A stretch of 64,000 nt of DNA from Sphingopyxis sp. TUF1. Its GTDB lineage: Bacteria > Pseudomonadota > Alphaproteobacteria > Sphingomonadales > Sphingomonadaceae. The notes beneath the pieces were generated by a model, which saw nothing but the letters and a program-made list of their open reading frames with translations, was not told where the DNA came from and did not search any database. The translations under genes and the position numbers were made by a program. Below are positions 1 through 9,429 of this stretch, one piece after another. The stretch's first letter is position 1, and the number at the start of each line of letters is the position of its first letter. Where the stretch lies: assembly GCF_036687315.1 (NCBI RefSeq), contig NZ_CP144683.1, forward strand, positions 3,108,001 to 3,172,000. The letters run 5' to 3'.

Positions 1-66
1 GGGTCGGTGAGGCACTGACTCTTGATTGGCCGACTTTGCGTGTGATCGCCTCGCCCGAAGGAGGTT

Positions 67-151
67 CGTCATTGCGAGCGTAGCGAAGCAATCCAGAGCG
101 GCGTTGCGCAGCTCTGGATTGCCGCGTCGCCTTCGGCTCCTCGCAATGACG
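67..151. repeat. REP-like paired palindrome, family A, copy 1
   Basis: Two arms face each other. The left arm begins cgtcattgcgag and carries cgaagcaatccagagc. The right arm carries gctctggattgc and ends ctcgcaatgacg. The arms are near-perfect reverse complements, so the transcript would fold into one long hairpin. It lies just beyond the 3' end of the aldo/keto reductase gene. A relative with the same outer arms is at 41917-42012. It resembles the extragenic palindromes of sphingomonads; no transposase is nearby. Confidence 0.75.
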
Positions 152-162
152 GCATTCGGTAC

Positions 163-1179
163 TCACCCCATCGGGTAGAGGATTTCCTTGCTGACCTTGT
201 GCAGCGCCTTCATCACCTCATCGGGCAGGATGAGGTCGGCGGCATCGAGGATCGGATCGAGCTGATCATAAGCGCTCACCCCGACGATCGTCGACGCGAC
301 GAAATCATGTTGTTTCGACCAGGCGGTCGCCATCGTCACCGGGTGCAGCCCCGCGTCCGCCGCGATCTGCAAATAGCGTTCGGCCGCCGCGAGGCTTTTT
401 TCGTTGACGAAGCGGCGGCCCATCGCCGCCTGCCGCCCCTCCATCGCGAGATAGCGCGAGAAGCGCGCACCCTCGGGCGTCGCGCCGCCCTGATATTTGC
501 CCGACAGCACCCCGCCGGCGAGCGGCGAATAGGGGAGCAAACTGACGCCTTCCTGTTTGCACACCTGCGCCAGTTCATCCTCGAAACGGCGGTTGTTGAG
601 GCTGAAATTATTCTGGATCGTATGGTAACGCGCGGCGCCCAGCCGCTCCGACGCGGCGAGCGATTTCATCAATCCCCAGCTCGTCTCGTTCGAGCAGCCG
701 AGGATGCGGACCTTGCCGATCCGGACGAGTTCGTCGAGCGCGTCCATCATCTCGTCGTAAGGCGCGTCATGGTCGGGCCAGTGGGTCTGGTAGAGGTCGA
801 CATAATCGGTCTGGAGCCGCGTCAGGCTGTCGTCGATCGCCTGAACGATATTCTTGCGGTCGAGCGCGGTCATGCCGCCGCGGCACGGCGACTTGAACCA
901 CACATGGCTCGGCCCCGATACCTTGGTCGCGAGAATGATCGCGTCGCGGTTCTTGGTCTTCATCCAGCGCCCGACGATCTCCTCGGTGCGGCCGACCCAT
1001 TTGATGTCGGGTGGGACCGGATAACCCTCGGCGGTGTCATAGAAACTAATGCCGTCGTCGAAACAGCGGTCAAGGATGCGGAAGGCTTCAGCCTCGTCGG
1101 TCTGGCTGCCGAAGGTCATCGTCCCCATGCAGATGTCGGACACATGGATGGCGCTCTTGCCAAGGCGGCGGCTCTGCAT
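163..1179 (-). CDS. aldo/keto reductase
   Basis: A 338-residue NADPH-dependent aldo/keto reductase of the Tas/YhdN type, probably a cytosolic (alpha/beta)8 barrel that reduces aldehydes or ketones. The N-terminus MQSRRLGKSAI followed by MGTMTFG is typical. The active-site set is visible: Asp and Tyr in YDTAEGYP, Lys in ATKVSG, and His in YQTHWPDHD. An upstream in-frame start at 1242 would add 21 unlike residues, so the ATG at 1179 is preferred. It is followed downstream by a palindromic repeat. It reads in the same direction as the lysE-type gene, whose stop lies 63 bases upstream. The physiological substrate cannot be told from sequence. Confidence 0.9.
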   Translation of the reverse strand: MQSRRLGKSAIHVSDICMGTMTFGSQTDEAEAFRILDRCFDDGISFYDTAEGYPVPPDIKWVGRTEEIVGRWMKTKNRDAIILATKVSGPSHVWFKSPCRGGMTALDRKNIVQAIDDSLTRLQTDYVDLYQTHWPDHDAPYDEMMDALDELVRIGKVRILGCSNETSWGLMKSLAASERLGAARYHTIQNNFSLNNRRFEDELAQVCKQEGVSLLPYSPLAGGVLSGKYQGGATPEGARFSRYLAMEGRQAAMGRRFVNEKSLAAAERYLQIAADAGLHPVTMATAWSKQHDFVASTIVGVSAYDQLDPILDAADLILPDEVMKALHKVSKEILYPMG

Positions 1180-1242
1180 GGATTGGGTCTCCGGTCGGGA
1201 AGGCGGAGCGCCGTGTGTAGGTTGCAAGCCGCAACCTTGCAA

Positions 1243-1833
1243 TCAGATCAGCATCGCGAGCGATCCGACGAGCAGCGCCGCCATCGTCCAATTGAACGCC
1301 CTAAGCCGCGCCGGGTTCGACAGCCAGCCGCGCAGCGAGACACCCATCACCGCCCACAGGCTGACAGAGGGCAGGTTGATCAGGCCGAAGATTGCCGCGA
1401 CGAGCAGCACCGCGGCGAAATTGCGGTCGGGGGCATAGAGCGCGATCGCGGTCAGCGCCATCGACCAGGCCTTGGGGTTCACCCACTGGAACAGCATCGC
1501 CTGGACAAAACTCATCGGTTTGCCGCGCGCGCCTCCGTCGGTATCGGGTGCCGCGGCATTGGCGATCTTCCACGCCAGCCACAGCAGATAGGCGACGCTC
1601 ACCACCTTGAGCGCCAGGTTCAAGACAGGGAACAGGTCGAACAGGCCCATCAGCCCGACACCGACGAGCACGATCATCAGCATAAATCCGATGCCGACGC
1701 CGAGCGCGTGCGGCACGGTACGGCGCAGGCCGAAATTAGCGCCCGATGCCATCAGCATCATATTGTTCGGCCCCGGCGTGATCGACGACACGAGCGCGAA
1801 GGCGGAAAGCGCGGCGAGGGCAGTCTGGTTCAT
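1243..1833 (-). CDS. LysE family amino-acid exporter
   Basis: A 196-residue inner-membrane protein with about six hydrophobic segments. It has the family signature SSITPGPNNMM near residue 20, where the Pro-Gly-Pro-Asn core is diagnostic of LysE/RhtB exporters. The ATG at 1833 gives the usual N-terminus; the longer open frame to 1935 runs into the neighbouring regulator gene and is unlikely. It is transcribed divergently from an Lrp/AsnC regulator 64 bases away. This is a classic arrangement in which the regulator senses an amino acid and switches on its exporter. Which amino acid is exported is not evident. Confidence 0.9.
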   Translation of the reverse strand: MNQTALAALSAFALVSSITPGPNNMMLMASGANFGLRRTVPHALGVGIGFMLMIVLVGVGLMGLFDLFPVLNLALKVVSVAYLLWLAWKIANAAAPDTDGGARGKPMSFVQAMLFQWVNPKAWSMALTAIALYAPDRNFAAVLLVAAIFGLINLPSVSLWAVMGVSLRGWLSNPARLRAFNWTMAALLVGSLAMLI

Positions 1834-1897
1834 GGAAGCAATATAATGCGCATCGATGCGCGATGGATTGCAAAGATAGACCAATTTCGGATAGATC

Positions 1898-2359
1898 ATG
1901 CAATCTATGACCAAAATTGATACCATCGGCCGCAAGATATTGCAGGAATTGTCCCGCGACGGGCGAATCTCGAACCTCGAGCTTGCCGATCGCGTCGGCT
2001 TGTCGCCGTCGGCATGTCTGCGCCGCGTGCAGGAGCTGGAGCGCAGCGGCGTAATCCGGGGCTATCGCGCGGTCATCGACCCTGCGAAGCTGGGGCTGAC
2101 CTTCCTTGCCTATGTGACCGTCGGCCTGTCGTCGCACACCAAGAAGTCGCAGGCCGATTTCGAGGCGGCGATGGCCGACGCGCCCGAAGTGCGCGAATGC
2201 CATAATATCACCGGGACGATCGAATATCTGCTGCGTGTCGAGACCGCGGATCTCGTGTCCTACAAGCATTTCCACACCGAGGTGCTGGGCGTGCTGCCGC
2301 AGGTGAATTCGATCACCACCTATGTGCTGATGGATTCGCCGAAGGACGAGAGGGCCTAA
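1898..2359 (+). CDS. Lrp/AsnC family transcriptional regulator
   Basis: A 153-residue one-component regulator. The N-terminal winged helix-turn-helix is at about residues 20-50 ([20 protein letters not shown]). The C-terminal RAM/ACT-like domain for effector binding and oligomerisation starts near residue 65. Two starts are possible, 1898 and the ATG at 1907 (MTKIDTIG); neither has a strong ribosome site, with a weak GGA 6 bases before 1898. It is divergent from the LysE-type exporter and probably controls it and itself from the shared 64-base gap. That link is inferred from position only. Confidence 0.92.
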   Translation: MQSMTKIDTIGRKILQELSRDGRISNLELADRVGLSPSACLRRVQELERSGVIRGYRAVIDPAKLGLTFLAYVTVGLSSHTKKSQADFEAAMADAPEVRECHNITGTIEYLLRVETADLVSYKHFHTEVLGVLPQVNSITTYVLMDSPKDERA

Positions 2360-2364
2360 TCAGC

Positions 2365-2454
2365 CGTCGCCCCCGCGGAGGCGGGGGCCGCTGTCGGTTT
2401 GCGCAGCGACATAGGAAAAGGCCGATTGCGGCCCCCGCCTTCGCGGGGGCGACG
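2365..2454. repeat. 90-bp paired palindrome, family B, copy 1
   Basis: The left arm cgtcgcccccgcggaggcgg and the right arm ccgccttcgcgggggcgacg are inverted copies around a 45-50-base centre that contains taggaaaaggccga. It is exactly 90 bases, like the copies at 19759-19848 and 29703-29792. The centre is shared almost base for base with the 29703 copy. It begins 5 bases after the Lrp stop codon and ends 18-42 bases before the next start, so it fills almost all of this gap. Confidence 0.85.
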
Positions 2455-2496
2455 AGTCTCCTTGAACCTTGCATGATCCAACCGCATATCGGTTTC

Positions 2497-3483
2497 ATGA
2501 CGAAACTTTCCTTCCTCGATCTCGTACCCGTCGCCGATACCGGCACGATTGCGCAGTCGCTTGCCAACGCCGCCGATCTCGCCCGCCATGCCGAAACGCT
2601 CGGCTACCACCGCTATTGGGTCGCCGAGCATCACGGCATGACCGGAATCGCGAGCGCGGCAACGTCGGTCGTGCTGGCGCATCTGGGTCAGGCCACCCAA
2701 CACATTCGCATCGGATCGGCCGGCATCATGCTGCCGAACCACGCGCCGATGGTGATCGCCGAGCAGTTCGGCACGCTCGAAGCGCTGTTCCCCGGCCGTA
2801 TCGATCTGGGCCTCGGACGCGCGCCGGGATCGGATCAGCGCGTCGCGCGCGCGCTGCGCCGCACGCTCGCCAGCGACGAGCGCCAGTTCCCGCAGGATGT
2901 GCTCGAGCTTCAGGCCTTCCTGGCCGGCGACGAACAACTCGGCATCACCGCGGTGCCGGGGGCGGGCACGCACATTCCGCTGTGGATATTGGGGTCGAGC
3001 ACCTTTGGCGCGCAGCTCGCGGCGATGCTCGGCCTGCCTTACGCCTTCGCGAGCCATTTCGCGCCCGACGCGCTCGACGAGGCGCTCGACATCTATCGCC
3101 GCCAGTTCAAGCCGTCGGCGCAGCTTGCCGAGCCCTACGCTGCCGCGGCGTTCAATGCCTTCGCGGCCGACACGCGCGAGGAGGCCGAACTGCTTGCCTC
3201 GTCGCAGCAACAGGCCTTCGTCGCGCTGCGCACCGGCAATCCCGGCAGGATGAAACCGCCGCTCGCGGGATACAAGGACAGCCTGCCGCCCAATGCACGC
3301 GCGATCCTCGACCATGTGCTGCAATGTTCGGCAATAGGGACGATCGACGACATCGCGGCGGGCTTGAAAGGCTTTATCGCGCGCACCGGGGTCGATGAAG
3401 TCATCATCGCGTCCTCGATTTATGACCATGAAGCGCGCAAACATTCGCTCGCATTGACGATGAAAGCGACCGAGGGCCTTTAA
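2497..3483 (+). CDS. LLM-class flavin-dependent oxidoreductase
   Basis: A 328-residue bacterial-luciferase-like monooxygenase expected to use FMNH2. The motifs LSFLDLVPV at the start, [13 protein letters not shown] near residue 40 and [11 protein letters not shown] near residue 110 place it in the MsnO8-type branch of the family. The start at 2497 matches the family N-terminus; 2473 (adding MIQPHIGF) is the alternative. A 90-bp palindromic element sits immediately upstream. It ends tail-to-tail with the CDF transporter gene, sharing 4 bases. The substrate is unknown. Confidence 0.88.
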   Translation: MTKLSFLDLVPVADTGTIAQSLANAADLARHAETLGYHRYWVAEHHGMTGIASAATSVVLAHLGQATQHIRIGSAGIMLPNHAPMVIAEQFGTLEALFPGRIDLGLGRAPGSDQRVARALRRTLASDERQFPQDVLELQAFLAGDEQLGITAVPGAGTHIPLWILGSSTFGAQLAAMLGLPYAFASHFAPDALDEALDIYRRQFKPSAQLAEPYAAAAFNAFAADTREEAELLASSQQQAFVALRTGNPGRMKPPLAGYKDSLPPNARAILDHVLQCSAIGTIDDIAAGLKGFIARTGVDEVIIASSIYDHEARKHSLALTMKATEGL

Positions 3484-4403
3484 TCCGGATCGTCAGACGT
3501 CGCGGGCCGGAAGCTCATGCTGGCGAGCCGCCATTTCGCATCGGGGCCCATCAACTCCTCTGCGGTCGGAATTTTGGGTGGTGGCGGGCAGTCGACTTCG
3601 GCGGCGATATAGCGCCCGGTTTCGCGCAGCCGCACCTCGACATCGCCGAACCGGGCCTTGAGCGCGGCGATCAGCGCGGTGGCATCGTCGGACAGTTCAT
3701 TGGAATCAAGCGCGCGGGGCGTCCCGTCGAGCAGCTCGGCGACGGCCTGTTCGAGCGCGCCGACCGCGTCCTTGCCGATCGAAAATGAAATGAACAGCGC
3801 GGCCGTGGCGTCGGCCCACCACCAGCCCAGCCCGATGCCAACGACACCTGCCATGCCGGCCAGCCCCGTCTGCCAGTCGGCCTTTTGCATCAACGCGTCG
3901 GTGTGGAGGACCTTGTCCTTGATCCGTTCGGCGACGGGATGCTTGAGCCGTCCGAGGATCATCGGTGGAACAACCGAATAAGCGAGGGCGGCGAGCATCA
4001 GCCAGCCAAGCCAGATCGTGTGCCCGAAAAGCGTGATGCCGCCGACGGTCGGATGTTCCTGCCGCAGCAGCGTTGTTATGCTTTCATAGGCGAGAAAGGC
4101 GCCGACCGAGAGCAATGCGGTCGCCGCGACGAGGAAGGCGAGGCTGTTCGCACGGCGATAGCCGAAGGGAAAGCGCGGATTGGGGTGGCGACGCTCCCAC
4201 CGGGCAGCGAGCAGGAAAACGATTGCGGGCACGAGGCTCAACAGATCTTCGATCACCGCGGCCTTCATTGCCTGGCTGGCGCCCATCACCAGCCACATCA
4301 CGATCACGACGCTTCCCATCCAGCCAAGCGTCCACAATTCGAGTCGTTCGCCGCGCCGAACGTCGGCTGCGATTACTGCCGGAATGCCGCCATGAAGGTT
4401 CAT
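3480..4403 (-). CDS. CDF-family cation efflux transporter
   Basis: A 307-residue inner-membrane protein with about five or six helices and a cytosolic C-terminal domain (from about residue 230). It has the CDF landmarks [13 protein letters not shown] near residue 98 and [15 protein letters not shown] near residue 185. Helix 2 reads [10 protein letters not shown] instead of the usual HxxxD-type zinc site, so the metal site and specificity differ from the zinc CDFs such as YiiP. The start codon overlaps the stop of the upstream lipoprotein gene (ATGA), which indicates translational coupling. The family role is proton-driven divalent metal export; the metal here is not known. Confidence 0.85.
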   Translation of the reverse strand: MNLHGGIPAVIAADVRRGERLELWTLGWMGSVVIVMWLVMGASQAMKAAVIEDLLSLVPAIVFLLAARWERRHPNPRFPFGYRRANSLAFLVAATALLSVGAFLAYESITTLLRQEHPTVGGITLFGHTIWLGWLMLAALAYSVVPPMILGRLKHPVAERIKDKVLHTDALMQKADWQTGLAGMAGVVGIGLGWWWADATAALFISFSIGKDAVGALEQAVAELLDGTPRALDSNELSDDATALIAALKARFGDVEVRLRETGRYIAAEVDCPPPPKIPTAEELMGPDAKWRLASMSFRPATSDDPD

Positions 4404-4837
4404 TTGGCGCTGTCCGTGACGGCGCGATCGATCGCAAGGATCAGGGCGTTTTCGCCGTTGCGCCGTGCGATGCGCAGTATAGGCTGCCGACTATCCACCG
4501 GCTCGGCCTGGCCGACGGGCTTTGACAGCGAAACATCGGTCATCCATGGCGATCCCTTCGCGAAATGGCCGACGACGGCGTCGAGTTCCCCATCCTCCAA
4601 TCCGCGTAGCGCATGTTCGGCAGAAAGACTGACGACCTTGAGCTGGGCATCATGTTGCTTCGCATAGTGGGTAAGCAAAGCGAGCGCGGGTGGGGCGTCG
4701 GGCGTCCCCGGAAGCACCGCGACATGCATTTCCCCTTCGCGCGCAATTCTTTCGGTGCTCCCCTCGGCGTCACGCGGCAACGTGTTGCATCCGGCAAGTG
4801 CCGCAACAAGGATAAGCGGAGCGAATGCGCGATTCAT
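4400..4837 (-). CDS. small lipoprotein with half of a solute-binding-protein fold
   Basis: A 145-residue predicted lipoprotein. The signal peptide ends in LAGC-N, a lipobox with the acylated Cys near residue 17. The mature part resembles one lobe of a family-3 periplasmic solute-binding protein: the stretch GELDAVVGHFAKGSPWMTD followed by VSLSKP matches the 'G-x-x-D...T-x-x-R...S-x-P' region. The full fold needs about 220 residues, so the protein is about half-size. It is coupled by a 4-base overlap to the CDF transporter gene. This suggests a periplasmic accessory that presents or senses a ligand for the transporter, which is an inference. The start at 4837 is chosen because it gives a clean signal peptide. 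Confidence 0.7.
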   Translation of the reverse strand: MNRAFAPLILVAALAGCNTLPRDAEGSTERIAREGEMHVAVLPGTPDAPPALALLTHYAKQHDAQLKVVSLSAEHALRGLEDGELDAVVGHFAKGSPWMTDVSLSKPVGQAEPVDSRQPILRIARRNGENALILAIDRAVTDSAK

Positions 4838-4982
4838 CGTTCCGCGAACGCAGCGGCTTCGCCTTGGTTGCACGGCCAGCACTCATGTTGACGCGGCTCC
4901 GGCGTGGGCGGTATAGGAGCCGTCCGAGCAAGGGCGGCCCGAACGGGGTCGCCTTTTTACTTTTGACGGAAAGGTGCCTGCC

Positions 4983-6170
4983 ATGTCGATCACGCCGCTG
5001 ATGCCCGTATACCCCCGGTGCGCTGTGCGTCCGGTGCGCGGCGAGGGGGCTTATCTGATCGGCGAGCGCGGCGAGCGCTATCTTGATTTTGCGAGCGGCA
5101 TCGCGGTCAACTTGCTCGGCCACGGCCACCCGCACCTGACGAAGGCGATTCAGGAGCAGGCCGCGACACTGATGCACGTGTCGAACCTGTACGGCAGCCC
5201 GCAGGGTGAAGCCTTTGCCCAGCGTCTCGTCGACAACACTTTTGCCGACACCGTCTTTTTCACCAATTCGGGCGCCGAGGCTGTCGAATGCGCGATCAAG
5301 ACTGCGCGCGCCTATCATTCGAGCGCAGGCAACGCGGAAAAGCATAACCTCATCACCTTCAACAACGCCTTCCACGGCCGCACGCTCGGCACGATTTCGG
5401 CAACCAATCAGGAAAAGCTGCGCAAGGGATTCGATCCGCTGCTGCCCGGCTTTGCCTATGCGCCGTTTGACGATCTCAACGCCGCGCTTGATCTGGTCGA
5501 CGATAATACCGCGGGCTTCCTGATTGAGCCGGTGCAGGGCGAGGGCGGCATCCGTCCGGCGTCGCAGCCCTTCCTTCAGGGCCTGCGCGACATCTGCAAC
5601 GAACGCGACCTGATGCTGATTTTCGATGAGGTTCAGTGCGGCGTCGCGCGCACCGGCACGCTCTATGCCTATGAACAATATGGCATCGCGCCCGACATCA
5701 TGGCAACGGCCAAGGGCATCGGCGGCGGTTTCCCGCTCGGCGCGTGCCTCGCCACCGAAAAGGCGGCGCGCGGCATGGGGATCGGCACCCACGGATCGAC
5801 CTATGGCGGCAATCCGCTGGCGATGGCGGCGGGGCAGGCGGTGTTCGACGTGATTTTGGAGGATGGCTTCCTCGATCAGGTCAAGGCAACCGGCGAGCGG
5901 CTGCGCGGCGCGCTCGAACAGCTTATCCCGAACCACGATCAGCTCTTTGAAAGCGTGCGCGGCATGGGGCTGATGCTCGGCGTCAAGCTGCGTTCGGACA
6001 GCCGCGCTTTTGTTGCGCACCTGCGCGACAATCACGGGCTGCTGACCGTCGCGGCGGGCGACAATGTCGTCCGCGTGCTGCCGCCGCTCAACATCGAACA
6101 GTCGCACATCCACGAATTTGTCGAGAAATTGTCGGCGGGCGCGGCGAGCTACACGCCGCCCGAAGCGTAA
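4983..6170 (+). CDS. argD: acetylornithine aminotransferase
   Basis: A 395-residue PLP-dependent class-III aminotransferase. It converts N-acetylglutamate semialdehyde to N-acetylornithine in arginine synthesis and often also serves N-succinyldiaminopimelate. Visible motifs are [37 protein letters not shown] and [14 protein letters not shown], where the Lys binds PLP. The ATG at 4983 follows a GGAAAGG ribosome site; the GTG at 4974 is a less likely start. Its stop codon shares one base with the argF start (TAATG). The assignment as argD rests on the partner gene argF as well as on sequence. Confidence 0.95.
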   Translation: MSITPLMPVYPRCAVRPVRGEGAYLIGERGERYLDFASGIAVNLLGHGHPHLTKAIQEQAATLMHVSNLYGSPQGEAFAQRLVDNTFADTVFFTNSGAEAVECAIKTARAYHSSAGNAEKHNLITFNNAFHGRTLGTISATNQEKLRKGFDPLLPGFAYAPFDDLNAALDLVDDNTAGFLIEPVQGEGGIRPASQPFLQGLRDICNERDLMLIFDEVQCGVARTGTLYAYEQYGIAPDIMATAKGIGGGFPLGACLATEKAARGMGIGTHGSTYGGNPLAMAAGQAVFDVILEDGFLDQVKATGERLRGALEQLIPNHDQLFESVRGMGLMLGVKLRSDSRAFVAHLRDNHGLLTVAAGDNVVRVLPPLNIEQSHIHEFVEKLSAGAASYTPPEA

Positions 6171-7093
6171 TGCCGCATTTCCTGAACCTCGCCGACGCGG
6201 GCGGCGATGCCGTCGCCGCGATGATCGCCGACGCGATCGATCGCAAGGCGGCGCGCGCGGGCTGGCCCAAGGCGCGGGTCGATGCCGACAAACCGCTCGC
6301 CGATCATGTGCTGGCGATGGTGTTCGAGAAGAATTCGACGCGCACGCGCGCCTCGTTCGACATCGCGATCCGTCAGCTCGGCGGGGTGCCGATGATCCTC
6401 GACGCCGGCACGACCCAGCTAGGCCGCGGCGAGACGATCGCCGACACGGCGCGTGTGCTGTCGCGCTATGCCGATGCGATCATGATCCGCACCGACGACC
6501 ATGCCAAGGCAGAGGAACTCGCCGAATATGCGAGCGTGCCCGTCATCAACGGCCTCACCGACCTGTCGCACCCATGCCAGATCGTTGCCGACCTCTTGAC
6601 GATCGTCGAGAGCGGCAAGGCGCTGCCGGGGCTTGAACTCGCGTGGCTCGGTGACGGCAACAATGTGCTTGCCTCGCTAATCGAGGCGGCGGGACTGTTC
6701 GGATTCAACGTGCGCGCCGGGGTGCCGCAGGGTTATGAGCCCGACGCGAACTTTGTCGAGGCGGCGCGCGCAAAGGGCGTCCGCATCGACATCATGCGCG
6801 ACGCGCGCGAGGCCGTCACGGGCGCCGACCTGGTCGTCACTGACACCTGGGTGTCGATGGGGCAGGACCATGCGCACAACAAGGTCGCGGCGATGGCGCC
6901 GTTTCAGGTCGACGAGCGGCTGATGGCAGGGGCGAAGGGCGACGCGCTGTTCCTCCATTGCCTGCCCGCGCACCGCGGCGAAGAGGTGGTCGACGCGGTG
7001 ATCGATGGCACGCAGTCGCGCGTATGGGACGAGGCGGAGAACCGCGTCCACGCGCAGAAATCGATTCTGCTCTGGGCGCTGGGCAAGCTGTGA
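6170..7093 (+). CDS. argF: ornithine carbamoyltransferase
   Basis: A 307-residue cytosolic enzyme that joins carbamoyl phosphate and ornithine to give citrulline. The carbamoyl-phosphate loop is [13 protein letters not shown] near residue 47. DLSHPCQ near residue 130, DTWVSMGQ near residue 225 and [13 protein letters not shown] near residue 260 complete the active site. It overlaps argD by one base and is followed 10 bases later by hslO, so the three genes probably share a transcript. Confidence 0.97.
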   Translation: MPHFLNLADAGGDAVAAMIADAIDRKAARAGWPKARVDADKPLADHVLAMVFEKNSTRTRASFDIAIRQLGGVPMILDAGTTQLGRGETIADTARVLSRYADAIMIRTDDHAKAEELAEYASVPVINGLTDLSHPCQIVADLLTIVESGKALPGLELAWLGDGNNVLASLIEAAGLFGFNVRAGVPQGYEPDANFVEAARAKGVRIDIMRDAREAVTGADLVVTDTWVSMGQDHAHNKVAAMAPFQVDERLMAGAKGDALFLHCLPAHRGEEVVDAVIDGTQSRVWDEAENRVHAQKSILLWALGKL

Positions 7094-7103
7094 GGCGACG
7101 GGC

Positions 7104-8027
7104 GTGAGCGAAACGATCGAGACCTGGTTCGACCAGCCGCTGCTGTTCACCATTGCGGAGCGGCATGTGCGCGGGCGTTTGGTGCGGCTTGGTCCCGTGC
7201 TCAACACTATCATGTCGGCGCACAGCTATCCACCGGTCGCTGAAAAGCTGCTCGCCGAGGCGCTGGTGCTCACCGTGCTGCTCGGCTCAACGCTGAAGAC
7301 CGAGGACAGCCAGCTGACCCTGCAAGCGCAGACCGGCGGCGGTCCCGTCGAATTGCTCGTCTGCGATTACAAGGCGGGCGAGCTGCGCGGCTATCTGAAA
7401 TTCGATGCCGAGCGGCTGGCGGAGGTGGGGTCCGATCCCACGCTGTTCGCGCTGTTCGGCGAGGGCTTTCTGGCGATCACCTTCGATCAGGCAGCAACGG
7501 GCGAACGCTACCAGGGCATCGTCCCGCTCGAGGGATCGTCGATCGGCGATGCCGCCGAACATTATTTCGAACAGTCCGAACAAATCCCCAGTCTGATCAG
7601 CCTCGCCGCGCGCCACGATGCCGAGGCGGGGTGCGTCGCGGGCGGGCTGCTGCTTCAGCATCTTCCCGAGGGCGAGGTGGGGCGCGACCGGCTGCACGTG
7701 CGGCACGACCATCCCGAATGGGACCATGCCAAGACGATCTCCGCGACGCTGAAGGACGAGGAACTCACCGACCCCGCGACCTCGCTCGAAACGCTGGCAT
7801 GGCGCCTGTTTCACGAGGATGAAGTGCGCGTCGAGCCCGGCACCATGGTGTCGCGCGGTTGCCGATGCAGCACCGATTATTTCGCGGGCGTGCTGGCGCA
7901 ATTCCCGGCTGCCGAGCGCGCAGAGATGGCGGACGAAATGGGTGACATCGTCGTCGATTGCGCCTTTTGCTCGCGTTTCTTCCCCATTCCGCTAGCTGAA
8001 ATCGCCGATCGCGAACGCGAGGCCTGA
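7104..8027 (+). CDS. hslO: redox-regulated chaperone Hsp33
   Basis: A 307-residue holdase chaperone activated by oxidative unfolding. The zinc-binding redox switch is seen near the C-terminus: C-R-C-S-T-D-Y-F followed about 30 residues later by C-A-F-C, the CxC...CxxC pattern of Hsp33. It starts with GTG at 7104 (VSETIETWFDQ), in frame with the rest; a longer reading frame from 7005 would run through the end of argF and is rejected. The argF-hslO pairing is usual in alphaproteobacteria. Confidence 0.94.
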   Translation: MSETIETWFDQPLLFTIAERHVRGRLVRLGPVLNTIMSAHSYPPVAEKLLAEALVLTVLLGSTLKTEDSQLTLQAQTGGGPVELLVCDYKAGELRGYLKFDAERLAEVGSDPTLFALFGEGFLAITFDQAATGERYQGIVPLEGSSIGDAAEHYFEQSEQIPSLISLAARHDAEAGCVAGGLLLQHLPEGEVGRDRLHVRHDHPEWDHAKTISATLKDEELTDPATSLETLAWRLFHEDEVRVEPGTMVSRGCRCSTDYFAGVLAQFPAAERAEMADEMGDIVVDCAFCSRFFPIPLAEIADREREA

Positions 8028-8149
8028 CGGGGTATTTGCTGCGGCTTTAGCGGCAAAGCGAGACAATTCGGCGCCAAGCGGTTGAAATTGGGACCGTGCG
8101 TTGTTAGCTTACGAAGGAGCAGGGTCGCAATCCATAGCTCAGGCAGGTC

Positions 8150-8566
8150 ATGGACGGACGAATGGCGATCTTCTCTCCCCTTACGCGAATTATGTTCTTG
8201 GCGCTCGGCTTTGCGAGCGCAAGTGCCGTCCCGGCGCAGGCGCCATCGCTGGCTATGCTCGATCGTCTCGAAAAAGGCAGCTGGCAATTGCGTGAACGCG
8301 GCGCGACCGCGGTGTTGCAGACCGTGTGCATCGGCGACGCGCGCCGGTTGATCCAGATCCATCATCCGGGGGCGAATTGCGCGCGTTATGTCATCGAAGA
8401 CAAGCCTAATGCGGTGACGGTCCATTATACTTGCCCCGGTGCGGGGCATGGCCGGACAACGATCCGCAGCGAGACCAACCGGCTCGTGCAGATCGACACG
8501 CAGGGGATTGCGGAGGGCAGGCCTTTTTCGCAGGCGATCGAGGCACGTCGCACCGGCGCTTGCTGA
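8150..8566 (+). CDS. secreted DUF3617-like protein
   Basis: A 138-residue protein with an N-terminal signal peptide (hydrophobic run FLALGFASASAVPAQA, cleavage likely after AQA near residue 31). The rest resembles the DUF3617 family of small periplasmic proteins common in sphingomonads: LEKGSWQLRERG near the start, then four Cys (VCIGD, GANC, YTCPG and the terminal Cys) that may form two disulfides. An internal ATG at 8162 is an alternative start. The function is unknown. It stands alone between hslO and queC. Confidence 0.75.
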   Translation: MDGRMAIFSPLTRIMFLALGFASASAVPAQAPSLAMLDRLEKGSWQLRERGATAVLQTVCIGDARRLIQIHHPGANCARYVIEDKPNAVTVHYTCPGAGHGRTTIRSETNRLVQIDTQGIAEGRPFSQAIEARRTGAC

Positions 8567-8741
8567 ACCAATATATTTTTAACCATTATCGGCTATGAAG
8601 TAAGAGTGGCATACCGATGTGTGCCCTTCTCCCTAACGGCTTACATGCCGGAACTGGGCCGTGCGGCGAATGCCTCGCGGCCCGTTTCTTTGGCGCGCCG
8701 CGGCACTTGCGCCCCCGGCGGACGCAGCCTATCTGGCGCCG

Positions 8742-9425
8742 ATGCAAAATGTGTCCGGAAAATCGGTGATCGTCCTTCTGTCGGGCGGGCTCGACTCGAT
8801 GGTCTGTGCCGGCCTCGCGCGCGAGGCGGGTGCGCGGATCGTGGCGCTGACGATCGACTATAACCAGCGGCACCGCGTCGAGCTGGAATCGGCCGCGCGC
8901 ATCGCCGATCATGTCGGCGCGGCCGAGCATATTGTCCTGCCGCTGGACCTTCGCCGCTTTGGCGGGTCGGCGCTGACCGACGACATCGACGTGCCGAAGG
9001 AAGGGGTAGGAACCGACATTCCGGTGACCTATGTCCCCGCGCGCAACCTGATCTTTCTGTCGCTGACGCTGGGTCTCGCCGAAGCGCGACAGGCCGCGGA
9101 TATCGTGATCGGGGTCAACGCGCTCGACTATTCGGGCTATCCCGACTGCCGTCCCGAATTTATCGCGGGGTTCGAAAAGCTGGCGGCGCTCGCGACGCGC
9201 GACGGCGATCAGGGCACGCAATTTCATATCCACGCGCCGCTCCAGCACATGACCAAGGCCGACATCGCTGCCGAGGCCGCGCGGCTCGGCATGGACGCGG
9301 CGATGAGCTGGTCATGTTACGATCCGACGCCCGAGGGCCTGCACTGCGGCGCGTGCGACAGCTGCCGTTTGCGCAGCAAGGGTTTTGCTGACGCCGGGCT
9401 CGCCGACCCGACGCGCTACGCCTGA
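8742..9425 (+). CDS. queC: 7-cyano-7-deazaguanine synthase
   Basis: A 227-residue ATP-dependent enzyme that turns 7-carboxy-7-deazaguanine into preQ0 in queuosine synthesis. The PP-loop SGGLDS is at residues 14-19. The C-terminal zinc cysteines are in WSCYDPTPEGLHCGACDSC. The ATG at 8742 gives the family N-terminus; a longer frame from 8661 adds 27 unlike residues. No clear ribosome site is seen. queE follows after 4 bases, so the two are co-transcribed. I saw no preQ1 aptamer in the 175-base gap upstream. Confidence 0.95.
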   Translation: MQNVSGKSVIVLLSGGLDSMVCAGLAREAGARIVALTIDYNQRHRVELESAARIADHVGAAEHIVLPLDLRRFGGSALTDDIDVPKEGVGTDIPVTYVPARNLIFLSLTLGLAEARQAADIVIGVNALDYSGYPDCRPEFIAGFEKLAALATRDGDQGTQFHIHAPLQHMTKADIAAEAARLGMDAAMSWSCYDPTPEGLHCGACDSCRLRSKGFADAGLADPTRYA

Positions 9426-9429
9426 TCCG

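Noticed and set aside
199..1920. 573-codon plus-strand open frame
   Set aside because: It lies antisense to the aldo/keto reductase and LysE genes. It is Arg/His-rich with no domain, which is typical of antisense frames in GC-rich DNA.
4770..6113. 447-codon minus-strand open frame opposite argD
   Set aside because: It is antisense to argD, with Arg/Ala/Gln-rich composition and no motif.
8567..8741. Possible preQ1 riboswitch upstream of queC
   Set aside because: I could not find the short stem, A-rich tail and conserved core of any preQ1 aptamer class.
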